Shown here: positions 11,060-22,940 of the stretch, one piece after another | How positions within the stretch are numbered: position 1 is the stretch's first letter | Layout of the letters: every line of letters starts with the position of its first letter | From: Aculops lycopersici | Lineage: Eukaryota > Arthropoda > Arachnida > Trombidiformes > Eriophyidae | Length of the DNA stretch: 64,000 bases | Direction of reading: 5' to 3' | Assembly: GCA_015350385.1 (NCBI GenBank) | Contig: WNKI01000002.1 | Coordinates: forward strand, 6,058,700 to 6,122,699 | The notes under the pieces: generated by a model | Told to the model about the DNA's origin: nothing | What the model saw: only the letters and a program-made list of their open reading frames with translations | Databases searched by the model: none | Made by a program: the position numbers and the translations under genes

Positions 11060-12380
11060 GAGATATCGAGGGAACTGTGACATATTTGAACACATTAACT
11101 ATAGGAACGGCCAATGCAAATCCGACTAACAACTTATCTTTTTAGTAACTTGATCTCTTGGAAAATACTCCACATGCGCCACCTGGTGCCAGACCTTTGA
11201 TGAAATTTCGAAAAATTCAACAGGTGGCGTTTCAGACTCACGCTCTTGCTCAAGTCCCTTGACCAAACCGCCGTCGAAGAGCAGTGTGACGACAGGTAGC
11301 CGGGGCATCATCGAGTGGTCGCCTAGCCCATAAACCTGAAGTTGCTACTGCCAAGAAACAATAGCTCAGCCTCATCTCAATGGCTCGCATAAAACCCAAT
11401 GAATACCTCGAATGGATGAAATCTAGCGGACGCTGTGGAGAGGTAGACAAGTGCAGCACCGTCATGTGAGTGGAATCAATTTCTTTCTATCATTTAGCTG
11501 ACTAGGCCAAGTGCTGCTAGTCTCTCTCGCTCACTGGCGAAACTTTATCAGGTAAATTGTCTGCAGGTAAAGGTATTGATTGGTCAGTGGGCTAGCTAAC
11601 TGGTTGAAACCGCACAATGTTCACACGGAGCGCTTGCATTGTGCACGCCGGCAAACCCGGCTAGCTTGCCGGTGAGTCGATATAAGATTTACTAGCTTGC
11701 CATGTCTTCCGTCGTCCAGTGGTGGGTTAGTCTGGACAGTGGCGAGATCTCAGCCAGGCGAGAGGCGCCGAAGCTAATAGGCAGGCGGTGGAGTCTCTCG
11801 TGAGCCTTAGACAAGGGAAGATTTTCTCTGAACTCGTCAACTTGATGAATATTCATTAGTCCTTCACTCTCCTACGCCCAAGTAGAAGTCTCTTCGTCTT
11901 GGTCGAAATCTCCATCGCCGTCGTTGTTGGCTGTGTTTTAAGTCAGTCTATCTCTCAAGTAACTGCCAAGCTAGCGAGCGAGCAAACGGGCAAACGGAGA
12001 GCACGTAAAGAGACTGTTGCCGGTCCAAGTCTCGGCCTCGGCTCAATAAGTGGCCAGCGCTTCGGCTACCGCCATCCTCAAAGCCTTTGACTCACTTCGT
12101 GTGGACGAGCCACTGCACTTGCCGCTCGCTAGCTAACGAGAAAACCAAGCGGCTTCCTTTGCTCCCTCCCGCAAACCCTCAAGCACTCGAACTAAAATGA
12201 TGAGCTCACCTGAGTGATTAGGCTGCTCATCATCATCAGCATCATCATAATAATCCACTGCCTACTCATGTAGTCATTATTATCATTATTTTTACTGCTG
12301 CCCCGATGCTCAGTGCTTGTTGCTGATGTTATGGCGCAATAACCGAGCACCAGAGCAGCAAGTGGCTCTTTCTTTTACTC

Positions 12381-12401
12381 GTTGTTGTTGTTGTTGTTGT
12401 T
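12381..12401. repeat. (GTT)7 microsatellite
   Basis: Seven perfect GTT units in non-coding sequence. Confidence 0.9.
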
Positions 12402-12990
12402 AATGCACTTTATTGGTTCCAGGCAGCAAGAGGATTGTGATATGAGAAGGCAACAAAGTCGCCAGTTAAAATTCAAATTTATATCGACGACTCGGCCACT
12501 TTACCTGGCGAGCTGGTGGTCGAACTAGTCGTTCGGCAAGCAACAAACTAAACCTACTCCCATTCTCTCTGTCCGAGATTCTTCTCGGGATTTTGTGCTC
12601 GTGAAATGTTGTTGCTGCATTGAGAGTCTCACCACTGCAACCACTTGTTTAGCCTGGTTAAGTTAAACTTGTCTTCCTCTTCGTTCGTTCGTTTCAGTTG
12701 GCTAAATTTAAATGTTTAACCGATTAAATAATAGCATGAATATGAGTTGGTGAATGTTGCAACTTGAGACATGCAAGTGCACAAATCGTTTAGGATAGTG
12801 GAAGCGGATTGTTTCTCAAGCGTTGAACACTCTCCTCTTCGTTTGGAACCCTTCGAATCGACCCCAAAACGATCGACCAAAGAGACTACAACAAATTTGC
12901 GCCTTTATTTGGCCAGCGGCACTCATAGCAACCAATAGTTTGTCTTCGTCGTCAAGTTTTTGTTGCTTGTAGACGAGTTGGTCGGCAATC

Positions 12991-13014
12991 CAGCCAGCCA
13001 GCCAGCCAGCCAGC
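12991..13014. repeat. (CAGC)6 microsatellite
   Basis: Six perfect CAGC units. Confidence 0.9.
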
Positions 13015-13420
13015 TGACAGTCTGCTAAATAACTCGCCACTTGTTCAGCTGGCGCCTAAGGCTAAAGACGTGAGCTTGAGATGAACGTGATTCCGGATAT
13101 GGACTTGCACAAGTTTGTGAGTTTGTTAGCCAACAAGAGCTGCAGTTTCAGTAGGCAGACGAACAGCTTGCCACGATGGTGAGCTCGAAACAACCGATGC
13201 TTGCCAGCCACCAGTTGATGCCACCTATGCCTTCCTATGATGCAACCAACGACAATTGCGCCAACGATTAACTCTCTCCATGGCCCAAAAGTTGGTCGCC
13301 GGAAGCGTCAATGGGTTGGCAAATCGGAAAAAGAAGTAGCGGAAAGAACGAGTGCGATAGCAAGAAAACAAAAGGGCGACTCTCTTCACTTGGGGGCGTC
13401 GCTTTGTTTGCTAGTGTTGC

Positions 13421-13445
13421 ATCTCATCTCATCTCATCTCATCTC
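13421..13445. repeat. (ATCTC)5 microsatellite
   Basis: Five perfect ATCTC units. Confidence 0.9.
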
Positions 13446-16400
13446 GGTGACTTGGAAACTGGGCAATTGGATAGATGATACTCAGTCATTTGAGTGGGCG
13501 AGCCAAAGGTGCTGGTATCGAAAAGAGCAGCAACGGCAGTAGAGGAAGCAAAGACCACTTGTTACGCTTTGTTTGTGCACCCCTTACAAGATAGGAAATC
13601 ATTCAACAGATCGTTCAATGGTCGCGGTGCCAGAATGAAAGATGATCCTTGGTGGCCAAGTGGATGGCTTTCGAGCTAAGACTTGTAGCTTCCGTTTATA
13701 ATTTATCGGACGCTGATTCAAGTGCTGCTCCAGTCCATAGAAATAAGATCACTTCTCGTCGCAACGTTCTTTCCGTTGCAAATCTTGTTGCAGTTGTACT
13801 TTTGCTTGTGAAGTCGTTGTTGTCGATGTTGTTGTTGTCGTTGTTGTTGTTAGGTGGTCAAGAGATTGTAGAGATCAAGCAAGTAGATAAAATCAATGTC
13901 TACCTGAGAAGATCGAAATCAAGAGGATTGCTCACGAATGGGTGGAACGGGAACAGAACAAGAGTTGCATCTTGTGTATTGAATGCTTATCGAGGCCTGA
14001 TCTAAATAAGCGCCACACGCGCGCTGACCAGCGCCGGCCACCTGTTATATGCAATCTCTACGTAATCCAGTGGCAGTTGTGCTGGTTTAAATCTGATGTT
14101 ACTACTACTAACCCAACCAATCGACTGTTTACTTTTTCGTCATACGCTTTCCATTTCCAATTCAACCACCAGCAGCTCGCCCACTCGGAATCTTGAGCTC
14201 CCACTCTTGAAATTGCCTAAACTTTTTCCTTCCAAGAAGAAGGAGCAAGTAAGCAGATCACTACTTATGCTTGATTGGAAGCAAATGGCAAGATGAATTT
14301 ATACCTGTGTGATCAGCCACCGGTTGGTTACTTGTGCTTTGGAACCCTAGCTTTTCTAGTACACTTTCTGCTCAATCCTAATAGTTTAAGTCGTCACTAG
14401 ATTCAATAACCAAACCATCAATGGTATTGCAATTCAGAGGAGAAGCTAGCAACTTCCGGCGCTCGTGACGGTGAATTTGCGCCATCAGGAGCCCAAGTGG
14501 CAAAAATTTTCTTGAGCTTCCAAATGAATCAAAGCAAAAGTTGGCGAAAACTAGTTCATTCGTTTGTAGCTCGCCACTTGTTGCATCGGGAGTCATTCTA
14601 CGCCGACGACTGCACCCAACAACTTGAGCAAATTGCCAATCGTCGCCCGTTGGCCACTTGTTGCATCACTAACGCCGCCGCCACCACCACCACCACTACC
14701 AATTTGTCGGCACGAATATTTAAACTCCTCTAGTGGCTTCTGCTTCTCTTGAAACGACTCGAGGCAACAATCGGCGCACAAGTCGCTGAATCACGACTCG
14801 GCAGCCGATAATATTTGCTCCTTATTCCTCAACATTGCATTTCTGTCCAACCCGAAGACACTCCCTGCACGGAACCTCCAGAGAGAAGCTAAAGCAGTAA
14901 CAACTACAGCGGCGACGACTGGCCGATTATCGCGCGACAACAAGTGCATTTGCATCTCTTCAAATCTCCAGTGAAAGCGCGAAAATTAGCTTGACAACTT
15001 TGCAGGGTGGAGCCGTGGGCTTGTGTGAAAAGATCGAATGTGAACGTAGAGGTGGAATGGATTGTTGAGAGTCAATGGTTCGTATCGCACCGCCGCTTTT
15101 AAGCGGATTCAATCTCTATTCGAATGCTAGTCACATCACCATCTCCATTCAAGTGGCACCATTTAAAGTGAGAGAGGAATTAGTTCACCTGGAATTTGGA
15201 CAAGTTAGCCAGCGAAAGCTGCGAAGACCAAGAAGAGAAAAGATGATGAGGACGACGAGGATGACGTTGAGATAAGAGCCACTTGTTGATGCGCGCCCTT
15301 GCAGCGCATCAAGGATCTGATTCGAATCGCTTGGCTTGCCTTCCTGTTGGAAGCGGCGACGATAGCCACCTCAACTACTACCACTGCACCGAGGCGACCA
15401 GAGTTGTTGCCGAGTCATTGTTGTTGATGTGGTGGCTGTAGTAGTAGTTCTTGTTGTTGTAACACAATTTTCTCGAACACCAATTGAGCGGTCGAATCTT
15501 GACGCGCGCCTCGATGAAATTGGACCAAGTTTGACTGGAGCTAGCTTTGCGCCGCTTGCGGTTAGTTGAATCTCTCTACATTCTGTATTGGCTCGTCTAA
15601 TAGGGAGAAGTGACTTAGAGGTGAGTGAAAGGTATGAAAGTTGGACTAAAAGGAGAAGTCGATTCACTTCCAATGGAGCGATGCCAACCATCCAACTGGC
15701 GTCCAGTGGCCACTTAACGAAAACCGCTTCCAAGGCAACGGCGGCGCTAAGCAGCAACCTGTCCACTTCTCCTGTTCGATTCGTAGGACTCTTTATAAGT
15801 TTAGTTTAAAACTTATAATGCTAAAGCCTCGAGGCCAGATGACATACATTTCTGCTCCAACTCTCCACTTCATCGGCGCTTTCCCTTCGTCATCGAAGGG
15901 AAAGTTTTGAGCAACAATTACAATTGCAATGAGATTTTAGATTTGCGCTGCATCTGGAGCTGTAGTTTGAACTTTTGAGTTCACCGAAACATCTGATTCG
16001 GCGAAACTGATTGATTGTAGTCGGTGGAATAAAATCAAATCAAATCTATGGTCCAACTTGGTGGTTGTCGATTGGATTTTCGGAACTAGAGATGAATTTT
16101 AAATGAAAGAGTTTTCAAAACGCAAACCCTTTCCGGCTTCGCTAAGATTAGCAAGCAAAAAAAGAAGACATCAGACAAATGAAGTCGATGGCGCAAAAAT
16201 TAGAACATCAGTTTGGTTCTTTTTTCCTCTAATGACTAGTCTCTCGTTTTGAAGTCGAGAAAACCAGACTCAAATCCAATTCACATAAATAGAGAGTTTA
16301 TTTGCCATAAAACACAAATGGAAACTGACGCTCACCACCCCAAACCAAATGAGCAGCGGACTAAATGAACTGGGGGCTCAAGTGAAGGTAACTCATCCAA

Positions 16401-19203
16401 TATTCTAATGGCCGCAACCACCACTAGCAGCGCCTCTTCCACTCTTCAGTATCGTCTAAGGCCATCGCTTTAGGTGAATCTTGAGTCGCAAACTCTAAGT
16501 TTATTACCCCAACCACTACCTTTCTCTCAATAACTGAATTTTTTTTATCCGTTTATCTTGACAAGACTCGACGAGTGGATCGCCATCGAGAGTTGAGCTG
16601 CTGAAACTTGTTGAGTCTATGACAAGTTCCGTTTTCTCACTCTCTCTATCTCGGTCCCAATCGCTTCACTTTCGCGCAACGGAAACTTGAGATGTTGATC
16701 ATTGAGTATCAAAGTTTAGTGCGCCTAACTACCATCATTAGAGATTTGAAGTTTCACTCACTAGATGAAACGGATTGACTTCACCTGAGCAAACCAAATA
16801 AAACGAGCAAGTAAGTTGGCAAGTGAGTAACATTGAGATTGAACTGAATGGACGATGCTCTTGTCGTTTTGTGTTCTTTGCTACGGTTGGTTAGACAACT
16901 CAAACGAACAAAAAAAAACAACAAAAAATCACTTTATGCCACCTCTTTGCAAAAGTAGGTAACTAGAAACCTGAAAAGAGAGGTTCGAACCAATCAGCTC
17001 GTTGGATTTACCGGTCAGCCTCTAACTTGGCGTCCTATTTGCCCAGTGGTCGTTTGTTTATATATGAATTTTATTACGTTGCTCTTGTCTCGAGTTTCAA
17101 GGCTGATGTATCTCGTTACTTTTGTATACTTTTGTATGTTTAACAACAAAATTACCGGCAACGAGCCAACCACAACTCACTCACCAACTTACTCTTTGAC
17201 TCGCAACTTCCGGTCGAGCGGCGAGTGAAAACTCAGTTGTCGGAGTCGTGGTCGTTGCTGTTGTTGTCTCGCTCGAGCAAAAGCAAATTTCCGCTGCCAC
17301 CTGATTGATTGATCGATTTGAGCTCCTGATTCTGACAGGCGGCTGAAGTGGATAGAGGGAAAGTGGAAAAGTGGAAAAGGGAAGAGCGAGTTTCTCGCAT
17401 GTTGCCGTGAAGTTGGAGACGGCGCTTAAAATGAGTAGCGAGTCAAAAGTAGCCGACGAGTGAGAGTCATTTAAAGTTGGAAAGTATTCCCAGTTTGCCG
17501 CTTGGTCTTGGCAAACGTGAGGGATGCGAAGTAGCAGCTGATCGGTCACTCTGGTTGGCCACCACCGAGGAGTCGGCAGTTTCGAGCAGTTCCAGAGCCG
17601 GAGGTTTAGGCAAGATGCGTTGAGGTGGCGCAAATGCTAGCCAGGCGCAGCGAGATAGTTGCTAAAACAACAGGTCGCCAGATTCACGTAGGGGAGTCGC
17701 TCGCTTCAAACTCGAGTCCAAAGTCGAGCGGATGCAAGTTGATAATCGATGAGCAGTAGCAATCGTGATCACAATCGTCGATCGTGGTCCCAGGTTGCTA
17801 TTGCATCAGTCTGTTGATGCTGCTAATGTTCATGGGACGGGAGTATGGTGGCAACAAGTGTTACTAGAGGGAGAGAGAGAGATGATAAAACAAGTCAGCC
17901 ACTTGTTGCTAGCTACCCATTTTGAAGTCAACACAAGTAGCCTGTTTGAAAGATTTCTTCTTTTTTTCAAATTCACTCAGCCATCGATTGGCGCCCAGGT
18001 GAGCAAATGACTCGACTCGACCTGACTTGCACCGGAACTCAACTCTGACGCTTTAGATTGACGTTTTCTTTGATCAGGTCGACCGTTTGGAGTAGATGAA
18101 AACAAACTAGCTTGTGGATGGCGACAGCAGAAGTAGCAAGAAAGTCCGATGATTAAATTCTGAATATTTGCCGTCGCACTTGATAGAAATGTTTAATTTT
18201 TCTTTGATGCGCTTATTGTTATTGTCTTAACCTTAAATTTCATGTCACCACCAAAGACAACATCAAAAAACTTGACAACAAAATCATACATCTTTTTTGT
18301 TTGCAATCACTCGAGAGTTTTTCTACTTACGAGAGAAAGAGGGAGAGAGAAACAGCCTAAAATCATCTCGTTAACTTGACAATCATCATCAGGGAAAGAA
18401 GGAAGAGCAAACATATGGCGCCACGGCCACTTGTTACCAGATTGATGAGCAACGAGTGGTGGTTGTGGTGGCAACTGTTGAGCCGCACAGCAAGTTACCC
18501 AAAGCAAGCGGATGAGTACATAAAATCCCCCAACATCCAACATCCAACCACCAACGGCCACTGCAAGTCCATACAACCAACCACCTGTCGCTCATATGAG
18601 ACTAAAACATAACAAGCGGTAGTCAGATTAAGTGGAATATAATAATCAACATGCTTGAGTTAACTGCTCACAAGTCAGTCTCTTTATTTCCCTCCGTCCG
18701 TTGCTCTTAAACTTACCGAGACCAAACTCTCGAGCCAAGCTAGACGGCGACATTATTTATTTGACGACCGGCGACCGTTTGGCAAACTCAAGTTGCTCGC
18801 TTCCTCTTCTCTTCTCTTCTCTCCCTTCCTCTCTTCTCACCCGTTCCTCTGGTTCCTGTTGCGCTATAGTCGTTAAGTCTCTTTCTCTCGAGTTGGTCAC
18901 TTCACCTGTTGCATCTGTGCGCATGTTTCCTTGAGCATTAACATCGTTCAACGGGCAGGTGAAACCCGGCAAATTAGACACGGCGACTAACTTTGCGCCA
19001 TGGCCACAGTTTCTTTATGTCGTTACTGTAACTAAGCAATCGAAAGAGTTGAAGGCATAGAAAATCTTACTATTGCACATACACTACAAAGCTCATAGCT
19101 GAGCATTTGCATTTGCATTCGCGAATCTGAATACAGCACAAAAATTTCTAGAATTGAAACTAAACTCATTAGGAGAATGAGATGAGATAAAAAAGGCACT
19201 TAC

Positions 19204-20693
19204 CTTAACTTGCCAAATTTGAAGCTGCTGCTGCTGCTGCCACTACCATCAACAAGTGGTTGCTTCTGACTTCTAAACTTCTGATCTTCTTTATTTGTTG
19301 TTGTTGTCGTCGTCTTCGTCTTCTTCGTTTGCTTCTTTAACTTAAACTCCTGAATCTCTGTAGCACTAATCGTTGGAATCGTCGTCGTCGTCGTTATATT
19401 CCCATTTGTCGCCCTCAAAACTTTTGTGCTCTTGATTTTAAAGCTTGAACTCTTGTCGGCTTGAGGAATTGAGCTTGCGGCTCTCTCTTCGTTGCTGCTA
19501 CTGATGCCACTGTTGTTATGATAATACTGAGCTTTAATCTTATTGCAATCATTGTGCTCCCTTGAAGTCGACTTAGTCGGTGGAGTTGGATTGTTGTTGC
19601 CGTTATTATTGTTATTATTACTAGACTTGAAAAACTTCTCCTCTTCTAGCTTCGTATTCTCTGCACCCGACTTAGCATCTTCCATCGCTGATTGATATTC
19701 TATCGGCTTACCTCTTGCTTCAACTCGTTCCATTTGCTCGCCGCCACTCGCCAGTGACAAGCAACAACTTGAGCTCCACCGTTTGGGTTGCCGTCGCTGG
19801 ACATCATTTGCATCAACCGGTGATAGTTGATGCTGGACTATACTTGCTGCTTTTATGGAGTCATCGGCGTAGTCGTTGCAGTTATTACAAAAATCTGCTT
19901 TTGTCACTAAACTTGTGCGACTGGAGCTTCGCCATAGCCACCTGTTGCCACTACCTCCGCCACCACAACCTGTTGCTCCTGACGCGTCAAGTCTCTTATC
20001 GTTGGCGCGGATGCTTGTACTCGATAGACGATTCCGATCATTACCTGGCCACAGGAGAGAAGTGTTGCCACCGGCAAGCCAGCGCATGTTTAGTGGCGAC
20101 AATTTGCTTCTCAGGCTGTTAAATTTATGCTTCTGATGGTTGATTTGCTGAGGTTGATGTTGTTGCTGTTGGTGGTGGTGGTGGTGGTTTGAGTCGAAAA
20201 CTTGCTTCAAAACGATTGACGACGATAGAGACAACGTAGATTTGCTCGCGCTTGAATATCTCATGGCCAATAGGGATAAACTCCGTCGAATGGAACCTTT
20301 GAGTCTTTTGCCATCAGTTTCCATTTCAAGCTCTCCATTCTCCCTCCCCAATGATGGCAAGGTTTTACTAGAATTTAACGGAACCGGCAAAGGCGACGAT
20401 GTGCTTCTAGTTGCGCCAGTAAAAACAGTTGGACTTGAATTTGGCAACGACGACGACGACGACGAGCTTGACGATTTGATACTTGTGCAGCTGCTAGGTT
20501 CCCTCTTTTTTGAAGTACTCGTTGCCTTTGGTATCATTGATTTGATAATCTTGGAGTTGAATTTGTTGCGGTTAGTTCCATCTTTTCGCGTTGGCGTCTC
20601 TCTTTGAGTGTCCATGTTGCTTGCGCTGTTGACACCCAAACGACCACTTGTTGCCGCCGCTAATTTTGCGTCCTCCTCACCTGCGCCGACCAT
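19204..20693 (-). CDS. Low-complexity coding exon (Ser/Lys-rich, basic), unrecognised gene, partial
   Basis: Minus-strand open frame of 496 codons from an ATG at 20693 to a consensus donor (TTAAG|GTAAGT, intron from 19203), leaving phase 2. The protein is basic and Ser-rich. It has KKREPSS and NSKIIKSMIPKATST segments near the start, a Ser run, a conserved-looking GSIRRSLSLLAMRYSSASKSTLSL segment (given here in parts: RRSLSLLAMRY, SSASKSTLSL), a His/Gln run near residue 170, Gly and Cys clusters, and Lys/Thr runs at the end. No domain is recognised. The ATG may be the real start, with upstream sequence to about 21 kb as promoter. Its strand, phase and composition make it a candidate first coding exon of the same gene as 7019-7980, but no intermediate exon or matching acceptor was identified. 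Confidence 0.55.
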
Positions 20694-20792
20694 CGTTCGC
20701 TCGTTGCGCTTGCTAACTTACTTCAACTCGGCAACCTGGAATCAAATCAAATTTGCCCATTTCCGCGGATGGAAGTTAGTTGGTTGGATGGA

Positions 20793-20818
20793 GTTAGTTA
20801 GTTAGTTAGTTAGTTAGT
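20793..20818. repeat. (GTTA)6 microsatellite
   Basis: Six and a half GTTA units, about 100 bp upstream of the minus-strand ATG at 20693. Confidence 0.9.
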
Positions 20819-21781
20819 CAAAGTTAGTCATTGCGTTAGCTTCAAAGTGTCGCTTATGATTAGCATCGGGAGCACATAAAACTCACGACTCGCCTCGAGT
20901 TATATATTGAGCTAGTCTAGTTTGTCAGTTTGGTAGTTAGTTGGCTAGCCAGCTCGGTAGCTGGTCGGCTATCCAGCAAACAGCTGAGCTTGCACGAAGG
21001 CGAGAAAACTACGCGCCCACCTGTCTGGTCAGCGAGCGAGCGAGCGAATGAGTCAGTGAGTGAGCAAAGATCATTTGCCGGTTACCGTTGCCCCAGTAGA
21101 ATGGGCGGAAAAGGCGACAATCTCATCGGGCGAATGGCAGCAAGTAGCTGGAAGGAGATTCGCGATGCCAGTAATCTCCATCGTCGTCGTCGTCGTTGTG
21201 GTCATTACTATTTCAATGAGTTTTATCGCCGCCTTCGGTCTCAGTATCGCAGTCATCATATATAATTGCAATAATCAGGAGGCTAGTTAGTCGACGCGTT
21301 TGTCATTGCCGATTTAGCATTTGGCATAATTTATGCCCATTCCCCCAAGCTTTCCTCGTTTTTTAAGTTTACTATCGATGAGATCTCAACTCTCCAAAGG
21401 TGTATCGAGATTCCATCTTGAAATTTGAAGAATTGCGTGGCCAAATCCAACAGGTGGCTAAACAATCGACAACTGACAAGCAACAATGCAAAACTCAGTG
21501 ACAAGTCCTCTCTCAAAAAGATATTTTTCGCTGCCTAGCAGAGCGGAAAATCTGGAAGCCGCATGTCAATCTCGTGCTCAGGTGAATGTTTTTAGAATAC
21601 TCCATTGCATCTCACTGTGATTGATCAAACGGAATAGAAAATAACAACCACCTGTGAGGTAACACAATACGGCGACGTTGGCGACGACGACGACGATGAT
21701 TATGATGACGGAATCGCATGTCAATAGTGCCAAAAAGTAGCAGTAGCAGCAGAAATGCAAATCATCTTTTCAAAATGACCA

Positions 21782-21808
21782 TTGTTGTTGTTGTTGTTGT
21801 TGTTGTTG
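21782..21808. repeat. (TTG)9 microsatellite
   Basis: Nine perfect TTG units, 18 bp before a CAACAAGTGG motif. Confidence 0.9.
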
Positions 21809-22779
21809 CATCAAACATTTTGACAGCAACAAGTGGAATATACTTTTCGAAAGAGAGAGCGAGACAGACAGAAAACAATCGACTAGTTGTTGTGACTTTC
21901 GTGGATTTTCATTATCATCTGAAATCAAGGAATTCGAGCTCGCGACTTTATCATTCCACATCTAGTTGGCTGACTACCGGATGGATCTGGTTAGATTAAA
22001 CTTACCCGTTACTTTTATGCTGTGATTGCGAGATATTCAATGCTTCTCTTTGTGGGCGTATGTCAAAATCAGATGATTCATAACATTGATTATGATTTGA
22101 TTTATCACTTATCTAATAACACAAGTAACAGCATCAGCTTTAATCTTGCGGTTGTTTCTCATCATTGATTTCATTCTAATTAGCAAAATTTCTTTCTTGT
22201 CACTATCAATAACTCGATTACTTTTTATATTTGCTGTTTGTTGATTGGGTGACCTGGAGATGAGTCCAGTATCAAGTCTGGCCAGATTGAAGCGCGGAGG
22301 CCAGGGGAAAAAGTGTTAGTTTGACTATCAACAAACTTTGAATCTGCTAAGCTGATAACAACAACTCCTATCTTGTGTGTCGTGTGAACTTCCTCGCTTG
22401 CCAGATTGAATCTACACCTAACTTACGGTTCAGGATTCAACGAGTTAGCAAGCTAAACTTGTACATGAACGCCAACCAAACCGGACGACAACACCAACAC
22501 CAACACTGACAACAACTACCATGACAACTGCCAAACTAACCTTCGAAGTTAGCCAACTCCTTTACTCGCTGGGCTACTAGCTTACTAGCTTGCCAGTTGC
22601 GGTGGTTCAATAGCGGAGACTCTCACAAGCGGCGGCTATACGAGGTAAAGGTTAAAGGTTATAATGCAGTTATAATTCAATTGACTGCGACAACCACCAG
22701 TTGCTCATGCTCTCTATCTCTCCTTCCTCAGTGAATCGCTTTTTCGTCGCTCGACTGTAGACTGCTCTTCTTCTCCTCT

Positions 22780-22801
22780 TTCTCTCTCTCTCTCTCTCTC
22801 T
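22780..22801. repeat. (TC)n microsatellite
   Basis: About eleven TC units in a pyrimidine-rich stretch. Confidence 0.85.
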
Positions 22802-22895
22802 TTAACTCCTCTCTTGACAGCCGACTGCTAGAATTACTACGCAAATCGCGAACGCGCCGATTGGATCATTCTATTTAATCTCCCAAATCCACAAG

Positions 22896-22940
22896 TCAAC
22901 TCAACTCAACTCAACTCGAATCAAATCAAATCAAATCAAC
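22896..22940. repeat. (TCAAC)n and (TCAAA)n pentamer repeats
   Basis: Four TCAAC units, a short spacer, then three TCAAA units. The two related pentamers look like diverged copies of one array. Confidence 0.85.

Larger units (their letters stand above)
10564..11090. repeat. Large palindrome (217-bp arms, 93-bp centre) built from two 5S rRNA genes
   Basis: The left arm 10564-10780 is the reverse complement of the right arm 10874-11090 with no indels and about six mismatches. All the mismatches lie outside the 118-bp 5S sequences, which are identical. The centre, 10781-10873, is A/T-rich and contains a smaller imperfect hairpin of the form CTCTCA...TGTGAGAG. The two 5S genes converge toward the centre. 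Confidence 0.9.
11091..19203. other. Long non-coding stretch, probable intron or regulatory DNA
   Basis: Eight kilobases with no coding region I can support. Open frames (for example around 13240-14190 and 17180-17630) have repeat-driven or random-looking translations. Exact CAACARGTGG-type decamers lie at 11218, 14574, 14654, 15279 and 17899. Simple repeats are listed separately. It lies between minus-strand exons at 19204-20693 and 7019-7980, so it is probably intronic if those exons form one gene. Confidence 0.45.

Noticed and set aside
13649..14005. 118-codon plus-strand open frame
   Set aside because: The translation is driven by TTG repeats (Leu runs), with no domain and no splice signals in agreement.
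22240..22310. Possible tRNA or structured RNA (CCTGG...CCAGG pairing)
   Set aside because: No T-loop, anticodon arm or B box at the right spacing. The pairing is short and expected by chance.
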